Assembly: GCA_963281255.1 (NCBI GenBank)
Contig: OY725502.1
Span: 1,674,001-1,738,000, forward strand
From: Aphrocallistes beatrix
Lineage: Eukaryota > Porifera > Hexactinellida > Sceptrulophora > Aphrocallistidae
Reading direction: 5' to 3'
Length of the DNA: 64,000 nucleotides
In this document: piece after piece, positions 52,687-63,244 of the stretch
Layout of the letters: the number at the start of each line of letters is the position of its first letter
Numbering within the stretch: position 1 is the stretch's first letter
Translations under genes and position numbers: made by a program
Notes under the pieces: model-generated
What the model was told of the DNA's origin: nothing
What the model saw: only the letters and a program-made list of their open reading frames with translations
Databases searched by the model: none

Positions 52687-55479
52687 CGGATTATATGTTA
52701 AATCTTGTATATTAAAACGCTAGATTTTTTTGTTTGTTTGTCCGAATTGATTGAAGAATTGGTAAGTCGTAGAGATATGAAACTTGGCATGTAGGTGTCA
52801 AATGATGAGTCTACGATTAAGCAGAAGATCTAAGCGAAATTTTCACACCTCTGCAAGAAAAATGGAAGACAATTTTTCACACCTTTTCTATACAATACTA
52901 TGTACGGCTTCACTCTCACAATATAATTCAATGTACGACACTATTGTAGGCTGTCATTGTTATTAATACTTCAAACCAATAAGTCTTATAGATGTCTCAA
53001 TTATATTATAATGTACAGCAATAAAAAAGGTTTTGTGTATGTTTTCACACCTTTATATACATATTTTAACACCATTTGATGGATTTTGAAAAACTCGCTA
53101 GACTTCTAGCTTCCAACGGTTAACATGGGGTTTTTAGCTAAGTTGACTAATTCATTAAAAGATGATGAAGAATTATGAATTATTCAAAATCTCAAACATT
53201 AGTGCAGATTCTATGCCCAAAAGTGGTTAAAAGGTTGCTCATGTTATATACCTCTAATATTGCTCAGTCTCTAAGCGAAATATCAAATATTTTTTTCATT
53301 TTTTTAGTTTCAAATTTTGAGTAATTCATTGATAATTCATGAATTAGGCAACTTCAGGTTTTTAGAGGTGCAGATTTCGAATATTATATTTTCAGATCTG
53401 TATGATAAATTATTTGTTTACTTTTGTTTACAATAGATACATAAAGTAAACAAACCTCGAAAATATGCTAGAAACTTGCTTACAATGGTTGACATGGTTT
53501 TTTTAGGGGTGTAGATTTCGAATTACTTTTATTAGGGACCTAACTTTTCTTCTCCACTTCTGAATTCATGATTCACCGTAGATGAATGTGTTTTTTATGT
53601 TTTTTTGTAGTGAATTATAAAACAACCAACCGTCTCTTTGATAGAACGCAGGACGACTCTGCAGACACGCAGTGTCCGCAAGCCGCGCAACGCAAGCAAG
53701 TGAAAAGCGCTTGTATTTTAACAAATAATAACGAATACATTCAAAATCACCAAATACTCTGGGTGAAGGGATGCCCCTGCATACATACTACAACGAATTG
53801 CAAGTTAAATGTTTACTACCAACCTCGCTGTCCGATTAGTGTTTTTTCTGATTTAGTATATTTTCTTGGAAAGGAAAAATTTTGAGTTAGAAAATTCAAA
53901 AGTTTACCAGTGTTCTTAACAAGTAATAAAATTATTCAATTTTGGAACTTAAGTAAACCAAAGTTAATGGAGTTTACTTTGCCTCTCAAACAAACTTAAT
54001 ATGTATATAGAAATTAGGTCAGTTTGTAAGACCTAATTTATAAAATTGCACAAAATGAAAATAGTATATAATGTGACATTTAGATAAAATATTAACAATT
54101 GAAGATGATATCGTACCACCAATCTCGTTGGAACAATCAAACAGATTGGGTGACAGGAAGTAATCTGGAATAGAAGACCTAACATTCAATGGTATCTTGG
54201 ACTCAACAGAGAGACCAAGTTTCTCTCCAGACTGAATAGTAACCATAGAGCTGAATCACCATACTCTTATAATAGAATGTTATGATTAGATATCGGTGGC
54301 ACAGAAGCCGCAGTTGAGGTACAAGTGAATATTCTATTCAGCCCGAGCACTTTGACACATAAGCTGTTGAATTACTGAATATACAGATGTTTGGTAAATA
54401 ACAAATAAGTGTAAAGTGGTGTTTAATTTTAATAGACAGACAATGGAATAAGTCCTAGTAACATTTAACAGAACTCTCAACCTGTAATCTAACCAATTCA
54501 TGTGATGGCATGTAACAAATCGTGAATATGGTAAATGATGAAGGGAACTGTATATTTTGATCAACTATACGTTATGTATGATTTTGTCTATGTTACCGAT
54601 GTACCCATGTGGAGTCCCCGAAATAAGGCCTAATTTGAAGTAGGAATAAGACGTAAACCGGCTAAGTAGGAATAAGACCGAAACAATTTTCGAAGTAGGA
54701 ATAAGGCCTAAAACATTACAGTAGCATAAGACCTAAAACCTGCCAAAATGCCACTTTACACTAAATTGGACACTATTTCAAACCTAAAATGCCACCTTTC
54801 ACTAGGTTCTTATACATATACTCTAAATGCTCACTTTCGCTCTCCCTCCAATTTGAGGTTTTATTCCTACTTAGCAGGTTTTAGGTCTTATTCTGATTCC
54901 TCCTATGTACGGCAGGATATAAACAATGAAGAAGAATAGTCATTATATAGTATTGAAAGTGACAAATGTATATTTGTTGATTAAAATCACATCACATGCA
55001 TGACATTCAGCCATACGTTGATCAAAATCCCATATCGATAAAACCATTGATTAGAATCCCGCATAGCGTATAGTTGATCAAAATCCCACGTTAACGTTAA
55101 TCAAAATATACAATCCCAACCCCGCGTCTCGCTTTAATCATGACTCAAGTTGGCCTGTATGACATGGGATAAATTCAGATACCTGCTACTCAGTTCACTA
55201 AGGTAAATAACTGCCCAACTTTAATGTTCGAATTTGAGTCCTCAGAGTCGAGGTGAATAAATTACATTAGTAAAAGTCACATTTATACATCACTTATCAA
55301 ATATTTTTCCTTCAGCCCTCAAAATGTTATAAAATATTGAAAGATGTTCCAGTAGTATTTTGATATTTTCGGGGTTGATATATTGCTATACATACCCATA
55401 ACGTATGTAATCACTTTTTCCGATTATCGATATCGGATATTTTCCTTTCTGGATATTTGTAATACATTGCATGCATTGC

Positions 55480-55890
55480 TTAATAAAAGCAAACAAATTC
55501 ATTATCGTGCGTATAGATTAAAAGATGTTCGAAATCATAAATGAAATTGAACTCTAATCCGTTTGAAAGGTGTGAAATACGCATCCTATTCTTAATTGTT
55601 ATAAACCGTGTGATATATCGCATACACTGCTCTCCCAAAGGCTCCCCATTCTCTATTATTTTCCATACAGATAAGTGGGTGTATTTAGAGAGAAGTAGCA
55701 TGTGATCACTGCTACATGAATACATTTTAAATAGTTTTTTACACATCCGAATTAATATTTTAATCAAGAATAACGGAACAAAGTGATTAAATTCAGAGGT
55801 GCCATACGTATGTTTATTAGCACTGCTTAAATTATCGAAATATATTTGAAATCTCATATCAAATCGAGTCGTTGAGTATCCATTGTTCAT
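55480..55890 (-). CDS. Possible small protein or orphan exon, unrecognised
   Basis: The frame starts at ATG 55890 (it is open from a TTG at 55914) and encodes 136 residues in very AT-rich DNA. It includes FVPLFLIKILIRMCKKLFKM and LSVWKIIENGEPLGEQCMRY, with a balanced residue mix rather than the Lys/Asn/Ile bias of random AT-rich frames. No domain is recognised and no poly(A) or TATA support was found. It may equally be chance. Confidence 0.3.
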   Translation of the reverse strand: MNNGYSTTRFDMRFQIYFDNLSSANKHTYGTSEFNHFVPLFLIKILIRMCKKLFKMYSCSSDHMLLLSKYTHLSVWKIIENGEPLGEQCMRYITRFITIKNRMRISHLSNGLEFNFIYDFEHLLIYTHDNEFVCFY

Positions 55891-56871
55891 TGCATTTGTG
55901 AGGTGAAATATCAAAATAGAAGAGGTAAGGTATTAAAATTTCTTTTAGCTATTCGAACGTGGGGAAACTCAAGAAGGTCTTAATTAATAAATATTTTTTA
56001 ATAATTCTAGAAAAAATTCCCTTGTTATAGTCTAGTCTAGTATAGTATAGTATCGGGCGAATACGATAGTAGATGATAAAACCTTGTAACTGTTGAAGAG
56101 TACGAGCTGGTGAGAGGAAGAAGGATTCCCTGCTGTAGATGAAACCGATTGATGAGATATCAACATATAATGAAGCGGGAATGATTTACAAAATGAATTA
56201 TTACAAAGTCAAAGAATACCCACTATCTCTGAGTGTCGTAATCCTTTGATATCATTATCTCAAAAAATTTCATTCTTCTATATTTTCAGTTTGATTTAGT
56301 AACAAATTTGATTACAGTCCAATTTACTTACTTATGTTTATTGTAGATAGAAAATTACACTTTCCTTTGTATTAAACAAAAAAACAACCAAGATAAACAT
56401 CTAAGACTGTGTGACATGTGAGAAACACGGTCAAACACCATATGCGAGAGGAAGATGGTACGAGTATTCAAAGGAAACAAGCATGTGAACAAGAATGTAA
56501 AGTGTTATAGAAATGAATCTCAAAGGAATAAATAAATTGTAATGGCTGCAAGGCACACAATTCATTATCTGTTTACCCAATTCTGCATCCAATCCCTGTC
56601 ACCAGATGTTTAAAATTCCTTTGTTTACCGTTAGCCTCTAAAATATTCATAGAATTAAACTTACGAATAGACTTGAATAATAAAGGAACTGTCAGTACAC
56701 TCTACAGATGTCCGTGAACTCTTCAGTTAGTCGTACAGATGGCATTAGAATACAATATGCGGTCGAAATATATGTTCTCCTGAGTGCGAACTATAGAAAC
56801 GAGCGCTAATAATACATAGCGAGGATTTATAAGTGTTTCTTAACGACCATTGTCTCGAGCTGTCACACAGG

Positions 56872-56879
56872 TATAAATA
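56872..56879 (+). promoter_or_regulatory. TATA box of the secreted MBL-fold gene
   Basis: TATAAATA lies 78 bases before the ATG at 56950, predicting transcription start near 56902 and a leader of about 48 bases. Confidence 0.6.
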
Positions 56880-56949
56880 CATGTGATGAAATAACTGAGA
56901 TATCCAAACTAACAACACATAACAAGGAAAACGAAGACTGAATCTCAAA

Positions 56950-58047
56950 ATGATGAACAGAATAATAGCATTACTGCTTGCAGTAAACGTATTGAGCTGC
57001 ATGGGTCTGCCCTTGGATCCTGAACACATAAGGAACGTCCAGTGGGATGAAGCAATGCTCGGATTCCCTGCTCCAGATGGGAACTTGCACATATATGCCA
57101 TTCCAGTGGGAGATGGTGATGCCACCATTATCCAGTGCCCTGGTGGTGATATCATAATCCACGACATGGGAAGATGGAATGCTGGCGACAGCAGCACCGG
57201 CTGGACAGAAAGAATGGTACGCAGCTACCTACTCAGCCAGATTCACATGGTGAAAGCAGTCCTTGTCACACGCCCAACACCTGACCACTACAACTACATC
57301 GCCGACGTGCTCAGCTCTAGCAATGGCGTCGGACCCAATCTGCAACAAATCACAGTCGCAGGGACAAAATCAGATTATAACGACGAGAGATTCCAGGGAT
57401 TCCTCAACAACAACTCACACATTGTCGAATATCTCAACAACGGAAACCCCTGCATCAGTGACTGCCCCAACACAGAGCCCCAGTGCAACGCATACGGAAA
57501 CTATCAAGTGAAGCTGCAGTACCTCGGAGCTAACCTCGGCGGGAACATCTACTCCAAGAGCATCACCACTCAGATCATCACCAAGAACTTCAAGCTCCTC
57601 CTCCCCGGAGACTTCTTCGGAACCGACATTGAGTACCTCATCATGCAGGAATGGAACGCCGTTGGGTACAGTCTCGAGTCCACCCACTACAAGATCTCCA
57701 ACCGTGGGACAGTTGAGGATTCCAACAGCCTCGAATGGCTCGCTGAAATCAAACCTCAGTATGCATTCACCAGCAACTCCTACCCCTCATCTCGCAACTG
57801 GTACTCCCCTAGCTGCAGGATATACAGCAACCTCTTGAAGGTTGGGTCCCTCAACAAGCGCAGCAGCTCAGGAGTGTACGCCTGTGCAGTAGACAACTCC
57901 ATCGTGCAGTACAGGAACTTCGTGTACGAGCTCTACTCCACCGCTCCCGCTTCTAGCACAACCGAACTGCTCAAGATATCCGTCAACCTGTGCTCCACGG
58001 ACTCAGAGGTCACCAGTGAGATGAAGGCGGTCCCCAATCCCTTCTAA
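56950..58047 (+). CDS. Secreted metallo-beta-lactamase-fold protein, degenerate metal site
   Basis: The intronless 365-residue frame has a signal peptide at about residues 1-19 (hydrophobic IIALLLAVNVLS). The body resembles the metallo-beta-lactamase-fold group related to ComEC/Rec2: VGDGDATIIQCPGGDIIIHD, then AVLVTRPTPDHYNYI where the metal motif usually reads SHxDxDH, then LLLPGDFFGTDIEYL, then ESTHYKISNRG where a His-His-Gly is expected. The first His of motif 2 is Arg and an Asp is replaced by Thr, while Asp-His is kept, so zinc binding and hydrolase activity are doubtful. Cysteines in the second half suggest disulphides. A TATA box at 56872, an AATAAA at 58235 and a G/C-rich coding composition suggest strong expression. 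It converges on TMEM222. Confidence 0.75.
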   Translation: MMNRIIALLLAVNVLSCMGLPLDPEHIRNVQWDEAMLGFPAPDGNLHIYAIPVGDGDATIIQCPGGDIIIHDMGRWNAGDSSTGWTERMVRSYLLSQIHMVKAVLVTRPTPDHYNYIADVLSSSNGVGPNLQQITVAGTKSDYNDERFQGFLNNNSHIVEYLNNGNPCISDCPNTEPQCNAYGNYQVKLQYLGANLGGNIYSKSITTQIITKNFKLLLPGDFFGTDIEYLIMQEWNAVGYSLESTHYKISNRGTVEDSNSLEWLAEIKPQYAFTSNSYPSSRNWYSPSCRIYSNLLKVGSLNKRSSSGVYACAVDNSIVQYRNFVYELYSTAPASSTTELLKISVNLCSTDSEVTSEMKAVPNPF

Positions 58048-58234
58048 GGTGAAGGGTTTTTATCCAACACACCACTCATCTATCATTTCTCTTATTATTA
58101 CAGTACCTAGCATATGACTTATTTTTATGTTTAGTCTAGGCTTGTGTGACTTAGTTCTGCCCTGGAATGAACATAGTTGTGTATGAAATGTACATACTTG
58201 TACGTATACTATCTGTATAGTAATAATTTATGAG

Positions 58235-58240
58235 AATAAA
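58235..58240 (+). terminator. Poly(A) signal of the MBL-fold gene
   Basis: AATAAA lies 188 bases after the stop codon, in AT-rich DNA, on the coding strand. Confidence 0.6.
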
Positions 58241-58486
58241 ACATCAATATAACAATATTTGTCAAGTCAACCTTCGGAATTGGGTATTGGGTGTACATCT
58301 AATCGAATTTCAGTTTAGTGGTTTGGGTGCGAAAAAGCGTATATACTACACGTGGTACAAAATTGTATGTGATGGATGAAAATGTTGACCGAGTCAAATC
58401 ATAAAATTTAACATTAGAAAGGAAATATACTAACATCCGAATTGTGGATAGATATTAAATATTAGTCAGTGTGGAAATGTATTGAG

Positions 58487-59056
58487 TCAATAGACTGCTC
58501 GAGAGCCTGTAGTTCCTGCTATGACTGCAATGGTGACTAGCAGGACTACCGAGAGGATGAGAAAGGGTAGCCAGGTCTTGAGCACACCTCCCACACCCGT
58601 GTACTTCCCTCTGAAGAACATCAGGAGCGCTAGCTTGAACATGTTCCAGCTGCTCGAGCTGTCGTACTGCATCAGGTTGAGTGACATGGCCACGTGGGAA
58701 TGGCAGTTGTCGCAGCACAGGTTATGCATCCGCTTCTTGTACTCCTCAGACGCGGTGAACACTGCCTGGTCCCAGTCGCTGGATTTAGCTTTGTGGGGAG
58801 TGTACTGCAAGTAGCGAGTGGGTCTCCCAAACCCCATGGAGTCCTCGCTAACTATATAGGGGCCAGCGAAATCCCGGATGACTCCGGCAGAAGTACAGAT
58901 CCCCATGTGTCCGATGAAAGGGAACAACCAAGTGAGCAGTGGTATAGGAGTCCAGACGATACAAAATGGAAACCTGTCTCTTGAGAAATCGATTTGTCCC
59001 ATGGGATAGGAATCTTGCATCAAACAGCTACTTAAACCATAAAACAAAATGTGCAT
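58487..59056 (-). CDS. TMEM222: Transmembrane protein 222 (DUF778 family)
   Basis: The minus-strand frame is 189 residues from ATG 59056; a shorter start at 59020 (177 residues) is equally credible, and the open frame itself begins at a TTG. Strong family signatures are present: RDRFPFCIVWTPIPLLTWLF, PFIGHMGICTSAGVIRDFAG, EEYKKRMHNLCCDNCHSHVA and FRGKYTGVGGVLKTWLPFLI. Two or three hydrophobic segments, including a C-terminal helix (FLILSVVLLVTIAVIAG), make it membrane-bound. The NlpC/P60-like Cys and His residues in CCDNCHSH are retained. The biochemical role of the family is poorly known; human TMEM222 is linked to neurodevelopment. It is intronless here and tail-to-tail with the MBL-fold gene. 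Confidence 0.93.
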   Translation of the reverse strand: MHILFYGLSSCLMQDSYPMGQIDFSRDRFPFCIVWTPIPLLTWLFPFIGHMGICTSAGVIRDFAGPYIVSEDSMGFGRPTRYLQYTPHKAKSSDWDQAVFTASEEYKKRMHNLCCDNCHSHVAMSLNLMQYDSSSSWNMFKLALLMFFRGKYTGVGGVLKTWLPFLILSVVLLVTIAVIAGTTGSRAVY

Positions 59057-60126
59057 CTTCAAATTAAACCCATACAAGCGCTAGTATCCCACAGTGGAAC
59101 CCCGCATAACGGCCACCCAGAAATTATGGTCATATTTTTTGTTCTAAGGGTGGCGTAATTCCGGGGTCTAACTCTGTACATATAAACATCTCATGTAAAT
59201 TCCCTTGTTTAATTAGATTCAAATGGTAGATGTGTGACTTGAAACACTTTTTTTCTTAAACAAACTGGCAAACTTTGTATGACATTCCTACCGTCTGCAT
59301 TTGGAAACATACAAGTACTTATTATTTAAGATTATTGGATTCTGAAAATGCATAGAATGCAAGTCATAAATCCAGATTAAAATATTCACAATTAGAATAA
59401 TAGGAAATAAGCAAGCAGTATTACGACCCGCTACAACTAGAAGATCCCTCTCCTTAGTTCATTCGTTAATTTCTAAAGAAAATTGTGGAGCTTTACAAGA
59501 CTGCTCCCATCGTTAATAAATGTTGATAAACTATCTGCACTAAGCATTTACCAACCCATCATGTAGTGATGGTGCTAAATATGAATACAGTAGACTCTCG
59601 TTAGTACGAACACGGATAAGACGTAACTCCGGATAAGAAGTACACTTTTAAAATCCCCTACATACCAAAGTACATACAAAATACTTTGGTTAGTACGAAC
59701 TCCGGATAAGACGTACATATTTTGATGGTCCCTTGGTGTACGTACTAACGAGAGTCGACTGTATATGCTTATTTACATATAGGACGGGGACAAAAATAGT
59801 AAATTGTGCATTCTACAAACAATGAAATACACTGATCGACTATGTGGAAATAAGCAGAACTTCCCAGTTGCGAACTCAGTTATTACAATTTATCTCGACT
59901 AAAAATATGAGTGTTAATCGTACAGATATTTCCAACCTTGCAACGAAAATATATCTTTCAATTTATGAGAATTTAATAATAAAATTATCGATTACAAGTG
60001 AAGAGTAAATATATAAGTAGAAAATAAATTATAAAACTATAAAACAGTTCCCAACTGGGAATGGGAAATTCAATATTCGAGTACAAACCTAAATAGTAGA
60101 ATAAGTGGCTGCTTGCCGGGGTGCGC
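59057..60126. other. Intergenic stretch with pogo-type MITEs
   Basis: About 59093-59190 begins ACAGTGGAACCCCGCATAAC, as pogo-type MITE starts do. A complete one is at 59588-59761. The remaining 350 bp, which precede the filamin stop codon, are AT-rich and should include its 3' untranslated region. Confidence 0.45.
59588..59761. mobile_element. Pogo/Tigger-like MITE
   Basis: The ends CAGTAGACTCTCGTTAGTAC and CAGTCGACTCTCGTTAGTAC are inverted, with TA on both sides. GTACGAACTCCGGATAAGAC-type motifs repeat inside. It resembles 26803-26991 at the extreme ends only. Confidence 0.8.
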
Positions 60127-63100
60127 CTACTGCGGCATGTACCCGTACTGTGGATACTGCGGGTACTGCTGGTACTGCGGGTACTGGTACGCGTAGGGGT
60201 TCACGGGGGGGTAGCCGTACATCATGGGCTGGGAAGGGGCCGTGAGGACACGCCGGTGCTGCTTGTACTGGGCACTGTCCGCAGCACCGAAGCTACTTTG
60301 CCGTACACGGATCGCTTTCCCTTTCTTTTCCTTCTTCTTGCTCTCTCCCGAGTTCTTAAACCAGCCGAAGCTCTTCTTCTTCTTGTCGCTGTTGGGAGAC
60401 GCGGCGGTGTCTCCTTGCACGTAGAAATTGTCATCAATCTGTCTCTGCGTCATGCTCTGGGAGTAGAGGCCGGACCCCCTGTTGAAGGGGAAGAAGTTGT
60501 ACCCCTGCTGCTGTCCGTACGTCGGCGCCTGAGACTCAAACTCCTCCAACGGACCCTGATTCTCGGACATCGCAATCCGCCGGCGCTGCGCGCGCGTGAA
60601 GTCCTCCCCGTACTCCTCATCGTAGTCGTCGTCCATCACCTCCACCCTGAAGGGACTGCCGGGGATGTGCTCCCCGGTCCAGCGGATGGAGATGGTGTAG
60701 ATGCCGGGGAGAGAGGGGTCGTACCGGGCCAGCAGGACGCGAGGGTTTGTGTCGTCTGCGGCGTACGCGTCTATGTTGAACGCTCCCTTGATGCCGTGCA
60801 CGCGGATGATCAGGGTGCCGATGCCGGCGTTCTTCGTGTCGATCGTGAACTCCCCGGTGGAGTTGGCCATCCCGTCCTCGAGGCCGGGACCGTACGCTCT
60901 CACCTTGGACGCGTCCGGGCCTTGAAAGACCTTGCACACAAAAGGACTGCCGGGGATGTGTGCGTCTCCCCACTTGACAGCGATCTTGTAGCGCCCCATC
61001 TGCGGGGTGTCGAACTTGACAGAGTAGACGCCCATCCCGTCGTCAGCCATGAACACACGGCCAGTAGTGTTATCGGGTTGCTTCAGTTTCGTCTCGAGCT
61101 GCGCGATGCCCGCCTCTCTCGTGTCGACGTTAAATTCCAGTGTCTCTCCGGTGATGTGTGTGGCGTCGGGATCTAGGGCGGGGCCGTAGGCGCGACACAG
61201 GTCTGCTCTGGCCGGGGGGATGGCTGTCACGTTGAAGGGAGACCCGGGGATGGGTTTCTTCACCACATTGATCTTGACGTGGTACATCCCGGGGACCGGC
61301 ACGGTGTAGGTGACGCCGTACGACCCGTCCATCTGGTCGATGATGTTGAGGTTGCAGTCCACTGGCTGCTGCTGGCCGTCCACCACCTCCACTCCCAAGT
61401 GCTTGTCCTTCACCATCTCCGCTTGGTTGGCCATGATGGTGAAGTGGACTGGGACTGTCGCCTGGCACTTCTTCAGCCCTTCTCCGAAGGCGCTGCACAT
61501 ACTCGCATTAGCAGCAGGCGATATGTCCCCCTCGAACGGACTTCCTGGGATCTGGGCCTTGCCCCAGTAAATTTCGATTTCGTGAAACCCAACCTCATAG
61601 GGAATGAAGAGCGCCTTGAAGGTCCCCTGACTCAGCTCCTCCAGCTCCACGTGCGGAGTGGTGGTAGGGCCTTTGGGTACAATCTTGGGTTGCACGTTCC
61701 CCGCGTACCTCCCCTGTACCGTCATCTCGAAGGGCTCCCCGACCTTCCCTTCCTTCGTGGAGAGGTTCCGCCCGTAAGCGCTGGCCTTGGACGCATCACA
61801 AACGGACAACTTGAGCGGGCTCTGTGGGATGGACAGGCCGGACCAGGTGACGGCGACCTTGGTAGCCCCCACCTCCTTGGGGTTCAGCTTCAGGAAGAAG
61901 GACTCTCCCTCGGCCTCCGTCACGTCCGCTTCTAGGATCCGGGTCTGGCCCGACTTGGCCATGAGACAGCCTGGTCCCACTCCATGGGACTTGATAAATA
62001 TCTCCTCGAGATCTCCCACCTGCAGAGCCTTGGGCACCTCCCCTAGGAACTCGATCTTGGAGGGGTCTGCGGCCTGGATGGTGTAAGGGGAGCCGGGGAT
62101 GTTGGCACCGGTGTACAGGCCGAATATGGTGTACTTGCCGGGGTCTGGAGGTGTGAACTTGACCGCTACCTTGTTAGAATCGAATGGCTCCACTGTGACA
62201 GGAGGGTCCTTGAGGGGTCCCTGGATTGTGATCTTCACTTCCCGAACGTTCTTAGCGCCTGACACGAAGAAGGTCGCCTCTTCGTTAACGCGGACGACTG
62301 CCCCCTCCTCCACGATCTCGCCTGTCATCATTAGACCCTTGGCCTTCCGGTCTGACAGCTTGATGGACCATAGGTAGCAAGCTACAACGATTTCGTCTAC
62401 CTCTGGGTTGGTGAACTCCTTTGCTGACACGAGACAAGAAATACCCAGGTTGTCCTCTCCGATTTGAAATATCCTCTTAACATTCTCCTACAGAATCAAA
62501 ACAAGATTTTTAAACAAAGTTAACTGTTATTTAAAATCAATATTAACTAACAAGGCTAAATAGAACCTTGACGGTAGTCCCTTCTTAACAACTCACAACT
62601 GCGTTTTCTTTTTTGTAGTCAGCAAAATCTGCCGTCAGGTCCTTGTAGAGCCGGTACAGGAGAAGGGCGAGGTTGGTCCCGTCGTTCCAGTCGGTGGTGA
62701 AGTTGGTTATCCTCTTCTCCGGGAGCTTCTCCTGCAGCCACTTCATGAGGCGCTCATTCGCAGGCCCGAAGAAGTAGGAGATATACGTCATGACGCTGAG
62801 CTCATCTACCATGGGGTTGTTCATGTCCGCCGGAGACAGAATCTGCGGGACCTAAGGATCGACAAGCGTGAATTAACAATACTAATAACGACAACGAAGT
62901 TAGAATTGGTGCAGGGGAGGAGAATGCCCATACCTTTAAATTTTTCTCAGCAAGTTCCATCCCGAGTATACAGTTCTCCAACCCATTGGATTTTGATAGT
63001 CCCATGTGGTCCTTGCACAGGCCGGACTTAATCTGGTCTACAAGACCACACAGTGCTTTGCCGTGGTTCCAATCGCCTGTGAAGTTGGTAATTTTGTACA

Positions 63101-63244
63101 TGGGCAACTGTATGTTGATCCACGCTAGCATGGCCTTCTTCGTGGACACCTTCTTCCCTGAGCTCTTGATCTGATAGGTCTTTATCAAAGTCCAAACTAA
63201 TCCCAGGATCAGCTTCTGATTTCCATCATAAATATCCTCGGGAC
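60127..63244 (-). CDS. Short filamin with three calponin-homology domains (3' part)
   Basis: Three exons are visible, 63244-62934, 62851-62597 and 62487-60127, with GT-AG junctions and matching phase. The protein continues upstream of 63244, probably beyond the window. Exon 1 holds the end of CH1 (DIYDGNQKLILGLVWTLIK) and most of CH2 (LAWINIQLPMYKITNFTGDW). Exon 2 completes CH2 and starts a third CH domain (LMKWLQEKLPEKRITNFTTD), finished in exon 3. Six Ig-like filamin repeats follow, each with an IPGSPF-type strand. The C-terminus is unusual: a KKKKSFGWFKNSGESKKKEK stretch, then a Tyr/Pro/Gln-rich tail (YPQYQQYPQYPQYGYMPQ). Filamins cross-link actin. Three CH domains are characteristic of the Jitterbug-type filamins of invertebrates; six repeats are few compared with 24 in vertebrate filamins. 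Confidence 0.93.

Larger units (their letters stand above)
52364..56871. other. 4.5 kb of AT-rich intergenic DNA with scattered repeats
   Basis: The hairpin repeat copy 2 is at 52573-52686, with a dispersed TATATTAAAACGCTAG repeat next to it. A part of block A (see 31060) lies inverted near 53640-53715. About 54620-54900 has repeated AGTAGGAATAAG motifs, inverted at its right end. A possible small gene on the minus strand (55480-55890) is listed separately. Confidence 0.4.

Noticed and set aside
54119-54246. Possible isolated exon (GEKLGLSVESKIPLNV...) followed by a GT
   Set aside because: The peptide is plausible but I found no partner exon, and a single possible donor is not enough support.
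60121-61935. Long plus-strand frames opposite the filamin repeats
   Set aside because: They are Val/Leu/Arg-rich shadows of the filamin exon, whose repeats are clear on the minus strand.
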